DNA of 64,000 bases from Heterohyrax brucei (lineage: Eukaryota > Chordata > Mammalia > Hyracoidea > Procaviidae): NCBI GenBank assembly GCA_028571685.1, contig CM053140.1, positions 148,723,701 to 148,787,700 on the forward strand, written 5' to 3'. Of the stretch, positions 12,062 through 24,453 are shown in pieces. Position numbers and translations under genes: made by a program. Each line of letters starts with the position of its first letter. Positions within the stretch are counted from its first letter, which is position 1. The notes beneath the pieces are model-generated. The model had not been told where the DNA came from. It made no database searches and saw nothing but the letters and a program-made list of their open reading frames with translations.

Positions 12062-13817
12062 CTAGCACAACTGCCAAGAAATTTGGAGGACAGCTACCTG
12101 GCCAACTGAATGGAAGAGATCCATATTTATGCCCATTCCAAAGAAAGATGATCCAACCAAATGTGGTGATTATAGAATAGTATCGATGATCACACGCAAG
12201 TAAAATTTTGCGTGAGATCATTTGAAAGCAACTGCAACAGTGTATTGACAAGGAAGTGCCACAAATTCAAGTTGGATTCAGAAGAGGAAATGAAACCAAA
12301 GATATCATCGCTGATGTCAGATGGATCTTGGCTGAAAGCAAATACCAGAAAGAAGCTTACTTGTGTTTCATTGACTATGAAAAAGCATTCATCTGTGTAG
12401 ATCATGCTAAATTATGACTAACCTTGCAGAGAATGGGAATTCCAGAATACCTATTGTGCTCTTAAGGAAATTGTGTATGGATCAAGAGGCAATTGTATGA
12501 ACAAAACAAGATGACACTGCATGTTTTAAAGTCAGGAAAGGTGTGTGTCAGGGTTGTGTCCTTTCACCATACCTTTTCAATCTGTATGCTGAGCAAATAA
12601 TCCAAGAAGCTGGATTCTATAAAGAAGAACAGGCATTAGGATTGGAGGGGGACTCATTAACAACCTGTATTACGCAAATGACGCTACCTTACTTGCTGGA
12701 AGCGAAGAAGATCTGAGACACTTACTGATGAAGATCAAAGACTACAGCCTTCAGTATGGACTGCACCTCAGCATTAGGAAAACAAAAAATCATCACAACT
12801 GGACTAGTAAGCAACATTTTCATAAATGGAGAAAAGATTGAGGCTGTCAAGGATTTCATTTTACTTAGGTCCACAATCAATGCCCTTGGAGGCAGCAGTC
12901 AAGAAATCAAAAGACACATTGCATTGGAAAAATACGCTGTAAAGGATCTCTCTAAAGTACTGGAAAAGAAAGATGTCACCTTGCAGGGGCCTCAGAATTT
13001 CCCTGGGAACATGGCTCCTCCCCCAGATGCTGCCCCTGTCCATAAAAATAACAGAGGTCAACTCTTCAGATAGGAATGGATTGGACTTGGTGACACAGAG
13101 TGACCACATCGTGTGTACACTTTATGGTTCTGTGCATCTGTAGGATATCATCCTGCTGGTCTCTTACTGGAGGAAGAGAAGTAGGTGGACAGGAAGGGAT
13201 AGGAGATTGCTGGGAGGACAAGACATATATGGAGCAGAGATGAAGGGTGTGTTGGCACTGCAGTGGGACCTGCATATAGGTGGGCATGCAAATTTATATG
13301 GGAATGTATATTTTCATTCAATCATAAAAAAAAGATGTCACCTTGAAGATTACACCATGAAGACTAAATACCTGACCCAATCCATGGTATTTTCAATTAC
13401 ATCATGTGCATGTTAAAGCTGGACAATAAACAAAGAAGACAGAGAACAATTGGTGCCTTTAAATTGTAGTGTTGGAGAAGAGCGTTGAATGTACCATGGA
13501 CTCCCAAAAGAACATACAGATCTGTTCCGAAAGAAGTACAACCATAGTGCTCCTGGAAAGCCAAGATGGCAAGGCTGCATCTTCCATAGTTTGGACATGT
13601 TGTCAGGAAAGATCACTGCCTGGAAAAGGAGGTCATGCTTGGTAGAATGGAGGGTCAGCGAAAAAGAGGATGGGTTGATACAGGGGCCGCAGCAATGGGC
13701 TTAAGCATAAAAATAATTGTGGGCATGGCCCAAGACCAGGCGGTGTTTTGTTCTGTTGTTCATAAGGTCACTATGAGTCAGAACCAACTCTATGGTGCTT
13801 AACAATAACAACAACAG
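12062..13817 (+). mobile_element. RTE LINE, 5'-truncated, with nested L1 end
   Basis: Begins in the reverse-transcriptase region and runs to the RTE 3' terminus (cttaacaataacaacaac). The reading frame is fragmentary, with pieces from about 12210 to 13070. An L1 3' end is inserted at 12984-13330. The sequence on either side of this insert joins without loss, including the aaagatgtcaccttg motif that was duplicated. Confidence 0.85.
12984..13330 (+). mobile_element. L1 3' UTR fragment inserted in RTE
   Basis: 347 bp of L1 3' UTR ending in a short A run. Flanked by a perfect 15-bp target-site duplication, aaagatgtcaccttg, at 12969-12983 and 13331-13345. A clear 5'-truncated L1 insertion, younger than the host RTE. 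Confidence 0.92.
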
Positions 13818-15270
13818 CACAACTGTATCCTTACTTTCCCAGTTTACAAATATAAAACTCGAGTTGATCTACTTAGGATTTGGTAGAAATCTCATGTAGC
13901 TTTTCAACCTGAATAGTAAGAATCACCAAATAAGAAGGATCAAGTGGAAGTCATAGGCTAATAACCAGCCAAGAGTGTAAATTAGAAGCCATACCACATC
14001 CTGCTATCATCAGAGACTTAAAAGGGTTTGTGGACGGTGACCATCATGTTTCTATCTGTCTAGTCCTTCTAAAAAATAGATGGATTGTGTTGGATTACTG
14101 AAATATAATGAGGTGGTAGCTTCCTGTTCAATTGATTTCTCTACTGTAGTAGATCAAAATAGTTGCTGGCCCTTGCATTGCCACTATTTGTTGTGTTAAT
14201 ACAGTTTTACTAGTCTCCAGTAAAAGGAGAATCAAAAGTTACATGTATACACATGAAAATGATAGCAGTGCATATTCATTCTTCCACTCCTGGGTTGTCA
14301 GCACAATAAGGTCCCCAAGAAGCTTGGTTATACCGACATTCTCAAGATCATAATGCTGGTCTAGCATCATGCTAACTGGACACAATGGAGGAAAGAAACA
14401 AACAACAACAGCATAAGAGCAACAAGTAACCTACACGTATCAGCGAGAGATACACAAGAGTGTAGCATCTTTCTTTTGAGGTGCTTGCTGAGTTTGCAGA
14501 AATCCAGTGGCTTGCAACGTTCCCTCTAAACAAAGCAAAAGCTGTTGAACTTTGTGAAAAAGGTATCTTATTTGGTGTACTTCTTTGGATTTTGGAGGCA
14601 ACATGTGACATGCATGCTGCTACTGCTTCATTTCTTTCACTGAATGACTTCAAAGGTTGCTGGCTATAAATGGGGCCTGGAGAAAAAGAGATTGCTGCGG
14701 GAGACCTGAGTAATAGGTAATATTGCATAGCTAGTGACATTTTTAGTCAATAAAAATTCTTAGTGAATAAAAAATAGGAGAATTGTAGCATAAATCTTGA
14801 AGATTCTGTAGAAAAGTTGTAACTGCCCTAAAGGACAGTGAAAATTCTCCATTTTAGTTAGGGTTTTGGGAATTACATTTTATCCTTCACTTCATAAGGA
14901 AGGAAAAAGAGTGGCCTGAAGTGTGGATGGATATACATAAATTCCAGAGCACAAGGAAATAACTTGACGTATTAATCAGAGGTCTAGAAAGAATTAAAAG
15001 ATAGGAAAATACAAAAGATCAGAATAACTCTGGAACAGAGTGTATGGACAAAGCTATGTGGCTAGAAACAAAATGTTAGCACTTTCTGTCTCATGTTAAT
15101 GCCAACTTAAGAGAATTTACCACTGAGATGCCTCTTTATAGATATGGAGGAAGGAAGACCTGTCCCAAGGGTAGCAATTAGCCTCTCTCCTCATTCACCA
15201 CAATGTTGGAGCAAGTGGCCATGATAATAGAGTGGCCCTCCCTCTCTCCAAGGCTCATATAATTAAGTAT
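13818..15270. other. Unassigned, mostly single-copy-looking sequence
   Basis: No repeat is recognised apart from a short A/C-rich stretch near 14395. Small open frames at 14372-14740 (minus) and 14481-14669 (plus) overlap each other and have no familiar motif. I treat them as chance. Confidence 0.45.
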
Positions 15271-15440
15271 CAAACCAAACCTAACCCAGTGCCACTGAGT
15301 TGATTCCAACTCACAGTGACCTTGTAGGACAAAGTGGAATTGTCACCATAGAGTTTCCAAGGAGTACCTGGTGGATTTGAACTGCTGACCTTTTTCTTAG
15401 CAGCCATAGCACTTAACTACTACCCCACCAGGGTTTCCAG
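15271..15440 (-). repeat. AfroSINE
   Basis: Full-length reverse copy: tail with ttgattccaactcacagtga, middle tttccaaggagtacctggtg, and head ending ccaccagggtttcc. Confidence 0.9.
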
Positions 15441-15898
15441 CGGTAGGCATGTTTAATGCTCAAACTGCTAGCAGCAGAGTCCGGTTCTGAGCTCTCATTT
15501 AACATCAGTCCTTGAGGAGAGTAGCCAGTTATTTGAATAGTATGCCATTCATCCTAGAAAGGTCAGCAATTTGTTCTTACGAATTTGACATCACTTTAGT
15601 CATAGGTTTACCTTTCTTTGCCACAGTGAGTGCATTTTCTGCCTAGTGGAGGGCTGACAGAAAAACAAATCTGTCAGCAGGATATCCTACATGTTATTGC
15701 TTTGCAGTAAGATAATTTTATAGCAAAAAAAAGTGTAACAGTTGGTTTATGGCCACTGGATTCACAGATGTTACCATGTATTTCATCAATCAGTAGCAGC
15801 TGGTCTAACAGAAGAGTGAAATGGTCTGTTAATTCCTTAGCTAAGATGTCAGATAGAGTTTAACACTCTGTGAAGTTGGCGTACTAAACTTTAGAGTA
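15441..15898. other. Unassigned spacer
   Basis: Nothing recognised between two AfroSINEs. Confidence 0.4.
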
Positions 15899-16085
15899 TG
15901 TTGTTAGTTGCTTCTGGCTGCTTCTACATATGCAGAGTAGAACTGCTTCATAGAGGTTTCAAAGCTGTGATCTTTCAAATCCTGAGAGCTGGGGCTGTCT
16001 TCTGAAGTGGCCTTGGTTGCATTTGAACCAAAACCTTTCGACTAATAGTCCAGAGTTTTACCATTTGGACCACCTAGTGACTCAC
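15899..16085 (-). repeat. AfroSINE, variant subfamily
   Basis: Reverse copy of a longer AfroSINE form: ttgttagttg tail, an inserted middle with gcagagtagaactgcttcat and a cttctgaagtggcc block, then the head (ccaaaacctttcgac). The extra middle block distinguishes it from the standard copies. Confidence 0.75.
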
Positions 16086-16227
16086 AGACTGTATTACATA
16101 TTCAGAAACAACGACTGATACACAGATTGCCTCCAAATGATAGAATACGCAGACTCAATAACCAAGAGATGCAAGTACTCCCAGTGACCAACTTTCAGAA
16201 TTTGTAATTTTTGTCCTACCACTTTTG

Positions 16228-16350
16228 AAAACCTAACCAAACCCATCGAGTGGATTCTGATTCATAGTGACTCTGTAGGATGGAGTCGCACTGCCGCATG
16301 GTTTTTCTAAGGAGTAGCTGGTGGATTTGAAATGCCAACTTTTGGATTAG
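16228..16350 (-). repeat. AfroSINE, head truncated
   Basis: Tail and middle present (aaggagtagctggtggattt); the head is cut where the next L1 begins. Confidence 0.82.
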
Positions 16351-16351
16351 C

Positions 16352-18067
16352 AGTGGAGGTATTTCTTTTTTCACTATTATTAAATATTTTATCGTGCTCT
16401 AAGTGTAAGTTTATAATCCAGATCAATTTGGATATCAAATCCCAACACACACTACAATGAAACTGTAACTGCTCTCCTCTCACCACCACTGCAACCCCAT
16501 GACAGCACATTTCTTTCTACCCTGTACTTCCTGTATCCATTCAACCAACTCCTGTCCCCCTCTACCTTCTCATCTTGCCTTTAGAGAGGAGCTGCTCAGG
16601 TGGCTTCATGTATGTATTTAAGTTAAGAAACATATTCTTTGCCAGTATTAGTCTATGTTGTCCAGTCCAGTCCAGGCTGTCTGAAGAGTTGGCTTCAGTA
16701 CTGGTTTCAGTTACAGTCTAACAGAGAGCATGGGGAGCATGTCCTCAGGGGGCTGTCCAGTCTGACAGACCATCAGGTGTGGTCTTTTTATAGATTTCTA
16801 GTTCTGCACACCTATTTTTATCCCAGTACATCAGAACTTTACACTGTCTTCCCTGCCAAGGCACTCTTTGGTGGAGGCTGGAAACCATACCATCTGGTTC
16901 TTCTCATCTCATTGACATAGTCTGTGAATCACGTGATGCTTTCTGTCTGCTGGGCTCATATTTTCCCCATGTCTTCGGTGTTCCTCATTTAATTATGTTC
17001 CAATTGATTCTACTTGGATGGCCAATTGGTAGCTTGTAAGACCCCAGATGCTACTCACCAAAGTGGTATGCAGAACATATTCTTAAACAACACTTAGTCA
17101 TGCTGATTAACGTAGATGTCTCCTGAAACCACAGTCCCCATACTCCTGTACCAGCTACTGACTCCTTCAAAATGTTGGGTTGTATTTAGAAAATATTTTG
17201 GCTTTTGGTATAACCCAGTTGTGCTAACCAACCTTCTGCATAATGTCACTCCCTTCACCTAACCTAATTCCTATCCACTATCTAATCTATGAATACACTT
17301 GTTCCACTCTCCCCACCCTGGTAACCATCAAAGACTATTTTCTTCTGTGCTTAAACTTTTTCTTAAGTCCTTATAATAATGGTGTCATCCAGTATTTTTT
17401 TCCTTTTGCATCTGACTAATTCTATTCAACATAATGTCTTCCAGATGACTCCATGTTATGAGATATTTCCTAAAGTCATCATTCTCTTTTGGTGTTTGTG
17501 GATTGTTTAATAATATTTTCTCCATTTGTTAAATCATTCCCTCTCCAAATCTGGGACACTAGCTCAGAGCATGCATACGGGATCCCACTTCTGGCCCAGG
17601 TAGAGCATTAGAATGTGGAGCCCATAGAAGTGAAGATAAAGGAGAGAGAAGTATTGGGAAAAGGTAGAGAGGTTTAGCCAGAAGGAAATTTTCAGAGCCA
17701 TAAGAGTCAACAAGTCCTTAGCTGTCTACATTTAAATAGGAGTTTTTCTCTGATTTTGTAGGTGTGACTGTCTGAAACCCAGCTTCTCTACTGAGAAGGA
17801 TGGTCTCCAAATGCGATCACTTTGTTCGCTGTGCTGGCAGTAGCGGATCCTCCTGAGAACGGCAGATTGCCACTGGGCCAAGTTTTTCTGGTCTAGGTCC
17901 TCCTTCCAGACCTGCTCTCCCCTCTCTGTTGCCCACTCCAATCTCCTAGCTTTCTGCTTGATGTTCTGAGCTCCTAGAATATCCTATGCAATTCATTCAA
18001 AGATCCAGGATCTTTGTTAGAGGAATCATGGGATGCATCTGGCTACTTTGCCATCTTAGAACTTTTA
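16352..18067 (-). mobile_element. L1 with internal deletion (5' UTR joined to 3' end)
   Basis: On the minus strand, 18067-17550 looks like an L1 5' UTR, starting with a ctaagatggcaaagtag motif. It passes near 17535-17550 directly into the last part of ORF2 and a 3' UTR of a different L1 subfamily (17530-16352). ORF1 and nearly all of ORF2 are absent. The joined element is about 1.7 kb. It could be one deleted L1 or two L1 pieces that happen to abut in the same orientation; the shared orientation and complete outer ends favour the first. Confidence 0.6.
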
Positions 18068-18069
18068 AT

Positions 18070-19052
18070 TGTGCTCCTGAGGAGCCTGTACATAGGTAGA
18101 GAGGCAGTCATTTGAACAGAACAAGGGGATACTACACGTTTTTTAAGTCAGGAAAGCTGTGCATCAGGGTTCTGTCCTTTTACCATACCTATTTGATCTG
18201 TATGCTGAGAAAACAGTTTGTTAAGCTGGACCATATGAAGAAAAGCATGGCTTTAGGATTGGAGGAAGACTCGTTAACATCCTCTTTTATGCAGATGACA
18301 AAATCTTTCTAGATGAAAGTGAAGAGGACTTGAAGAACCCCGTGAAGAAGGTCAGAGAACACAGCCTTCAGTATGGATTATACCTCATTGTAAAGAAAAC
18401 AAAAATCCTCACAATTGGAAAATAAGTAAAATCATAACAAGTGGAGAAAATACAGAAGTTGCCAAGGATTTCATTTTCTTTGAATCCAGAATCACTGCCC
18501 ATGGATGCAGTAGTTAAGAAATCAAAAGATGCAGCCGTGGGTAAATTTGCGGAAAAAAACCTGTTTCAAATATTAAAAAAACAAAGATGTCACCTTAAAA
18601 AACTAAGGTGCACATGGCATAATTTTTTCAATTGTGTCTAATCCATGTGACAGCTAAACATTGAATAAGAAAGATCAAAGTAGACCTGAGGCCTTTCAAT
18701 TGTGGTGTTGGAGAAGAATACTGAGTATACCATGGACTGCCAAAAGAAGGAACAAATCTCTCTTGGAGAAAGTACAACCAGAATATTCTATAGAAGCGAG
18801 GATAGCGAGACTCCCACACACTTTGGACGTGGCTCCAGAAAAGATCAGTCCTTACAGAAGGACATCGTATTTAGTAAAGTAGGGGATCGTTGAAAGGAGG
18901 AAGACCTTCAATAACATGGATGGACAGAGCAGCTTCAACAACGGGCTCAAGCTTAATGATAGTGAGGATCAAGCAGGACCAGGCAATGTTCCACTCTGTT
19001 GTGCACAGGTTCACTGTGAGTCAGAAGTGGCTTGATGCCGCCTAACAACAAC
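18070..19052 (+). mobile_element. RTE LINE 3' part
   Basis: Starts in the polymerase region (a gaggagcctgtacataggta block) and includes the frame remnants at 18112-18312. It continues to a complete RTE 3' end, ccgcctaacaacaacagc. 5'-truncated and decayed. Confidence 0.88.
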
Positions 19053-19417
19053 AGCAATTTAATTTATGATATCTGTTTCTTTCCTAGGAATCTTCATTTT
19101 TAAAATTTTGCCAGGTGATTCTTATCAGTAACTAGGTATGAGAACCACAGAGTTCAGCCTCTTAAAACTGTAGTTTTGTTTTGTATTTAACAGTATTGAG
19201 TTAGTTTTGTAAATAGACCTTAATCTATGGTTTGTCTGTGAGTGAGCCCTCTAAAACTTGGTTGACCTACCAATCAGAATCAACTTCTAGCTCAGCAATC
19301 ACAAGTGGGGCTACCCTCAGCATCATACAGTCTTCAAAATGAATGAAGCTGTTTGCAGTTAGCAGAGCTAGAATACTTGTATGTATTATAAGTATAATAT
19401 AACCAATATAATATAAC
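19053..19417. other. Unassigned spacer
   Basis: No repeat or coding feature recognised. Confidence 0.4.
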
Positions 19418-19592
19418 CAAACCCACAGCTGTCAAGTTGATTCTGACTCCTAGTGATTCGACGGCACTTGGCTTGGCTAGGATGGAGTAAAATTGTGCCA
19501 TAGATTTTCCAAGGACAGCCTGGTGGATTTGAACTGCCAACCTTTTGGTTAGCAGCTGTAGCACTTAACTACTACACTACCACAGTTTCCTA
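19418..19592 (-). repeat. AfroSINE carrying a micro-insertion
   Basis: Full-length reverse AfroSINE. Between tagtga (19451-19456) and aggatggag (from 19479) it carries 22 foreign bases, on the opposite strand, which match the SINE-tail micro-insertion described in the next entry. Confidence 0.88.
19457..19478 (+). repeat. Micro-insertion of SINE/RTE tail, 22 bp
   Basis: Contains cgacggcacttggcttggc, the plus-strand form of the tail seen at 11721, 34267 and 44241. Its host AfroSINE is on the minus strand, so this is not part of the host's own tail. Confidence 0.65.
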
Positions 19593-19662
19593 CCTACAAA
19601 TAAATGATTTTCAACTAAGGCAAATAATCCTTTAAAACATCAGAAATTGTTACACCTCTATT

Positions 19663-19785
19663 GGAAACCCTGGTGGCATAGATGTTAAGTGCTGTGTAAA
19701 CTCTGTGGGGTGATTCTATTCTGTCTACAGGGTTGCTACGAGTCAGAATCAATTAGACAGTAACAGATTTGTTTTTTTTTATTTT
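19663..19785 (+). repeat. AfroSINE, internally deleted
   Basis: Head (ggaaaccctggtggcata), then a jump to the tail (cgagtcagaatcaattagac) and a T-rich end. The middle of the SINE is missing. Confidence 0.8.
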
Positions 19786-19800
19786 TTTTACATAGCCAAG

Positions 19801-19968
19801 GAAGTCCTGGTGGGGTGGAGGTTAAGAGTATGCACGTGAACCAAAAGCTTTGACAGTATGAATCCATCAGCATCTCCTTGGAAACCCAATCCAGCAGTTC
19901 TACTCTGTCGTGTAGGGTTTCTGTGAGTTGGAATCTACTCTATCACAGTTTTTTGTTTGTTTGTTTTT
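19801..19968 (+). repeat. AfroSINE
   Basis: Full-length plus copy ending in a (GTTT)n/T-rich tail around 19950-19968. It follows the previous AfroSINE in tandem. Confidence 0.86.
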
Positions 19969-20349
19969 AATGTAGTAGACACTTTTCTATATACATGTAT
20001 GTATGTAGTGTTTTCCTTGTGACTTATATGTAGTCACTTCATTTTCTTACTTGAATGCCCCATCAATAATTTAAAGTAAGTTACATGTCAACAAAAGATA
20101 ATCTTAGAAGAAAATGTACTTACAGAAATGAGATGATTCATTTGAAACAATATATGTGATAGTTTATTTATAATGTATATTGCACTTATCTAGTATATAT
20201 ATTATAGCTATTTATAAAAATATGTAGCTATTTTGATCATTTTAATAACAGGCAACCAAATTTATATATACATATTTTTAAAAATAAAAAGTATTCCATT
20301 CATTGGATTCCTACTCCATGGGATCCTGTGTACACCCTGGTAGCTCAGT

Positions 20350-20505
20350 GAAAATCCTGGTAGCTTAGTGGTTAAGTGCTATAGCTGTTAATCAAAAGGT
20401 CAGCAGTTCAAATCCACCAAGCACTCCTTGGAAATCCTATGGGACAGTTCTATTCTGTCCTGTAGGGTTGCTATGAGTTGGAATCAACTCGATGGCAAGG
20501 CAGTT
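20350..20505 (+). repeat. AfroSINE
   Basis: Well-preserved full copy (ccttggaaatcctatgggac; gagttggaatcaactcgatg). A partial duplicate of the head lies immediately upstream at 20334-20349. Confidence 0.9.
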
Positions 20506-20515
20506 GGGATCCTAG

Positions 20516-20556
20516 GGATCCCAAGGAGCACCTGGTGGGTTTGAACTGCTGACATA
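20516..20556 (-). repeat. AfroSINE head fragment, inverted
   Basis: Reverse fragment (ccaaggagcacctggtgggt) a few bases after the end of the plus copy. The two could fold into a hairpin. Confidence 0.65.
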
Positions 20557-20828
20557 GTGTTACATATGTACACACATATTGTGATATATGTATGCAATCA
20601 TTGCATAACTTTTGATTATTTGCTATTAATTAATGTTAAAAATATTAATATAAATCAAGACATTTTAAATCTTAAGTTATTATATTAGTAATACATAGCA
20701 TTAGAACTTTACGTTTTATGAAATAGGCTTATAAACTTTCTCTTATTTTACCTCTATAACAACTAAAAAATTTTTATTACTAATCACTAGTCATCAAAAG
20801 TAAAATATTTCACTCTGAGGATAAAGCT
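20557..20828. other. AT-rich spacer
   Basis: Very AT-rich; no feature recognised. Confidence 0.4.
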
Positions 20829-21285
20829 GAGTCTGACATAAGCCATGGTATTTCCAGTCACCTCATAAGCATGCTAAACCTGGATAGTGAGTAACGAAAA
20901 ATGAAGAAATGATTAATTTGAATTATAGTGTTGGCAGAAGATATTGAATATACTATGGACTTCCAAAAGAAGGAACACATATGTCTTGGAAGAAGTAAAT
21001 GAGAATTCTAATTAGAAAAAAGAATGATGAAATTTCATCTCGTGTGTTTTGGACATATTATCAGCTAGGACCAGTCCTGGGCAAAGATGTCATGCTTGAT
21101 AAACTAGACAGTCAATGAAAGCGAGGAAGATCCTCAGTAAGATGGAGTGACACAGTGGCTGCAACAATGGCAACAATGGGCTGAAACATAGCAACGATTG
21201 TGAGCATGGTGCAGGATCAGAAAATATTCCTTACTGCTGTAGATGGGGTCACTGTGAGTCAGAGTCAGCTTGTCAGGACCTGACA
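20829..21285 (+). mobile_element. RTE LINE 3' end
   Basis: Last roughly 450 bp of RTE: a cataagccatggtatttcca block through gtgacacagtggctgcaaca to the terminal tail near 21285, which merges with the following AfroSINE. Confidence 0.82.
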
Positions 21286-21436
21286 GTGGTGACTGGTGTC
21301 ACAGCCGTAAAACAACCAAACGGTCAGCAGTTTGGATCCCCCAGGTGATCCTTGGGAATCTATGGGGCGGTCCTACTCTGTCTTATAGGTTACTATTAAT
21401 GGAAATTGATTCCACAACACCTAACAACAACAAAAA
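21286..21436 (+). repeat. AfroSINE with RTE-type tail
   Basis: SINE body (gatccttgggaatctatggg) with a 3' end reading cacctaacaacaacaaaaat. This is the RTE terminus rather than the commoner T-rich AfroSINE end, and it illustrates the shared tail through which RTE probably copies AfroSINEs. Confidence 0.78.
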
Positions 21437-21565
21437 TGAATCAAAGGGTATAATAAAGGAGTATACTACAGGTAATTGACTTAGAGATGCTTGGAGAAGA
21501 CCACAAAACCTTTTTTCCACTTACTACACAATGATCATATTTCATATGTAATTCTAAGATGACAC

Positions 21566-21700
21566 AATGCTTTCAAAACACATTCTCTCATTTGCACTTA
21601 CAACACTCTTAGTGGACATATAAAATTGATTTCATTTTACAAATTGAAGAAGTGCAAGCTTAGAGTAAGCTGACTGACAATTTTAGGTGGGAAAAATAGA
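21566..21700 (+). repeat. Probable MIR SINE
   Basis: Resembles the MIR core and 3' side: ttctctcatttgcacttaca, then a ttcattttacaaattgaaga block. Strongly diverged, as expected for this old mammal-wide SINE. Confidence 0.5.
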
Positions 21701-24453
21701 ATAGCTGTGCAAAAAATTCTTTTAGCCTTCAAAGCCTGTACACATCACTCTTCTGCACAACTCTTATTTTTACTGATTGTAGTCAATTATACACACGTAA
21801 ACATAAATATATTTATTGGGTTTTCTACACTTCCTCAATGTGACTAGAGATTAGATCAATGAAACAGAAACATTTGTATAAACATAGAAATTTTAGTACA
21901 ATATACTATACTTGAGTAAATGGACAAATAGTATTACTTTTAAAGATTATAGCATGTTTTAAAATTCTTGTACAGCTTTTTAATTTTAAATAAAGAAAAA
22001 AATGTTCCAACACAGAGAATTTTGAAACTTGAAGTAAGCATCATCTAGAGTCCACATTGTCATCTTCCTGTCCATCTATCTCTGTATCAGTCCATCAGCC
22101 TCCAGCAGTGACAAGTGATTTTTTTAATTCTTTACTTACTTCCAAAGTGTAGTTCATCTGGGTGTTGGTATCCATTGCACTAACTTTGCATTCTTGTGAC
22201 AGTGGCGGCACTTAGCTGGCCGGCTATGACAGTGGGTCAAACATTCCCGTGTCTTTGTATCACAGACAATTTGGCTTGTATGAAAAAAAACAAAACAAAA
22301 AATCCCAACCCACTGTTGTAAATTTCAGCTCACAGTAGATGTGAATTTTATGTTGTAGAAGACTGGAATTCTGTTTGATTCTGCCCAAGAGTATTTTTTT
22401 TTCCAGAAATAGTTAACTTGGATAAACTAAACTACTGTATCTGATTCTTCTGCTGTGGGTGTAAGTTAAGATTCAGTTCAGTAAGTTCTTTAGGCTTGGC
22501 AACTTGCTTGTTTTTATTTTTACGCTTTTAAACCTTCTCCAGAGTTTATAATCATTACCTACTGCACAGCTGGTCTATAAGGAGCTACTTGGCCGTGCTA
22601 GAAACAGATTTCCCATAAAAGCCTTTTATTTCACTACATCTCTGTAACTGAAAGTATTTCTGTTTTTCTATTTGTAATAATAGAAATTAGAGTTTTGTTT
22701 AAAGCTTATGGCTTATTATGTATCACATTTTTATCTGTTTGTGTCTCCCTTAAACTGAACCCCATCTAATGAAACTAGTCTGGTGGACATTTATGGTGAT
22801 ACAAAGGTACAATCTAGAACTATTGTCCTAGTTAACTTGCAGTCTATCAGAAATGTCAATTCCAATAGTTATATAAGCACTGAGGTTAAAAAAAAAAAAA
22901 TCTTCATATGCTACCTAACTAGAGTAAACCTGCACAGCTGAGATAGCTGAATGTTAAGAAAATTAAAGGATATCTCCAGTTAGTGATTTTAGCAATAGCA
23001 TCTGTAAACAGATTTCTACATTTTGACACAGTGATTTTTTTTTCACTTATGCAACATTCTTTCTTGAAATAAATGACATTATTATTTTTTAACAGCTGTT
23101 AAATCTTTCATGATGGTGGTCATATGAAACATTATAGTCAGTGAGGTACCATGGGTTGTTTCTTAACTGATATTTCATTCAGGTAGTTGCACTTTATTTC
23201 CATGATATCTACGGAAATTGCCGTTCTTACTTTGATTATAGTATTCCCACCTGCTTTAAAAACTGCTGAGTTTTAGAGAAATAGGACTGACTGATTACAT
23301 TGTCTCTGTTGACCATCTTTTGTTTAATATCTTACAGATAATAAATAAAGCATTATTCTCTAAACTTAAAAAAAATAAGTAGGTCACTGAATCATATAAG
23401 GCATATTTTAATCATTTCAGTACATGTTTACCTATTGTCCTCTATGGTCCTTTATTTTCATGATAGAAGACTGATACTTGAAACATAAATTGTTTGAGAA
23501 ATTCTAAAGAATTTTTTAAAAGCCTAGCTGAAAGATCAGGTGAAAGCATTTACAGGGGTTCTCCTTGTGAATAGCAAAATACCTTGCAGCAAAACACTTT
23601 AGAAATGCGCTTTGATGGTTATTTGATGATTATGAATTTGGGGCACAAGTTTATTTCAGCGTATTCTAAATGGCAACAGGTATTCTGCAGAAAACGGTTT
23701 GTGTCCTGCCACCAGTTCACTAATCAAATGTCAGTTCCTTCTCAAGATCTCATATTTGATCACCCAAGTCTAAATAAACTACAGCTGCAGACACTCTTCA
23801 TGAAGAACAGCTCCTTGCCTCAGTCCTATGACTGCTGGCTTGGAGCACAGCATCCCATTTTGCTAAAAATCCAAGGGACGTGAATCTTCTAAATAAAACT
23901 GTACAAGATACTCCAAGTGAAAACAAAGCTTTGCATAACAACATTGCTCCGAATTTTGATGATAATAGTTTGTAGTCTGCTTTGCAGATCTCAAGCTAAT
24001 AAAGGAATGTTGCCATACATGACAGCATTGTCCTTTGAAAACAAATATGGATTACGTGCCAAGATTCTCTTTTCTTATAGTTTGACCTCTGCCTTTAGGA
24101 ACAGAAGTAAATACCTTTAAACTTAGTTCATGTCTTGCGCATAAGGATATTTTGCTCACGAATGACTGCTAACTTCTTTTCAAAACTTATGCAAATGTAA
24201 AGCTTGATCTTAGTCAAAATTACCCACCTTACTATATACACTAAGACATATATCTAGGATTTTTAAAACACCCTCCACTCTCGGAATGCGCTCTAAAATG
24301 GTAAATTGTTATGGGGGGGACACTTAAAATATGCATGCACATAGAGTTTTTGCCTGCTTTAAGAGAATTTCTGGGTGAAGCAAATGAAATCACAATTTTG
24401 AAAGATGCTTCGGTTTGTAACAAATGTGAATTTATCGTGTATTCTCTGTTATG
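21701..24453. other. Repeat-poor block, no gene recognised
   Basis: Mostly single-copy in appearance. A plus-strand open frame of 99 codons (23584-23883) and one of 67 codons (23917-24120) lie close together. Neither has a motif I recognise or visible splice or promoter context, so I do not call a gene. Confidence 0.45.

Noticed and set aside
23584..23883. 99-codon open frame in the repeat-poor block
   Set aside because: No known motif, no splice or promoter signals that I can see, and a length within chance for AT-rich DNA. Kept only as something to test for conservation.
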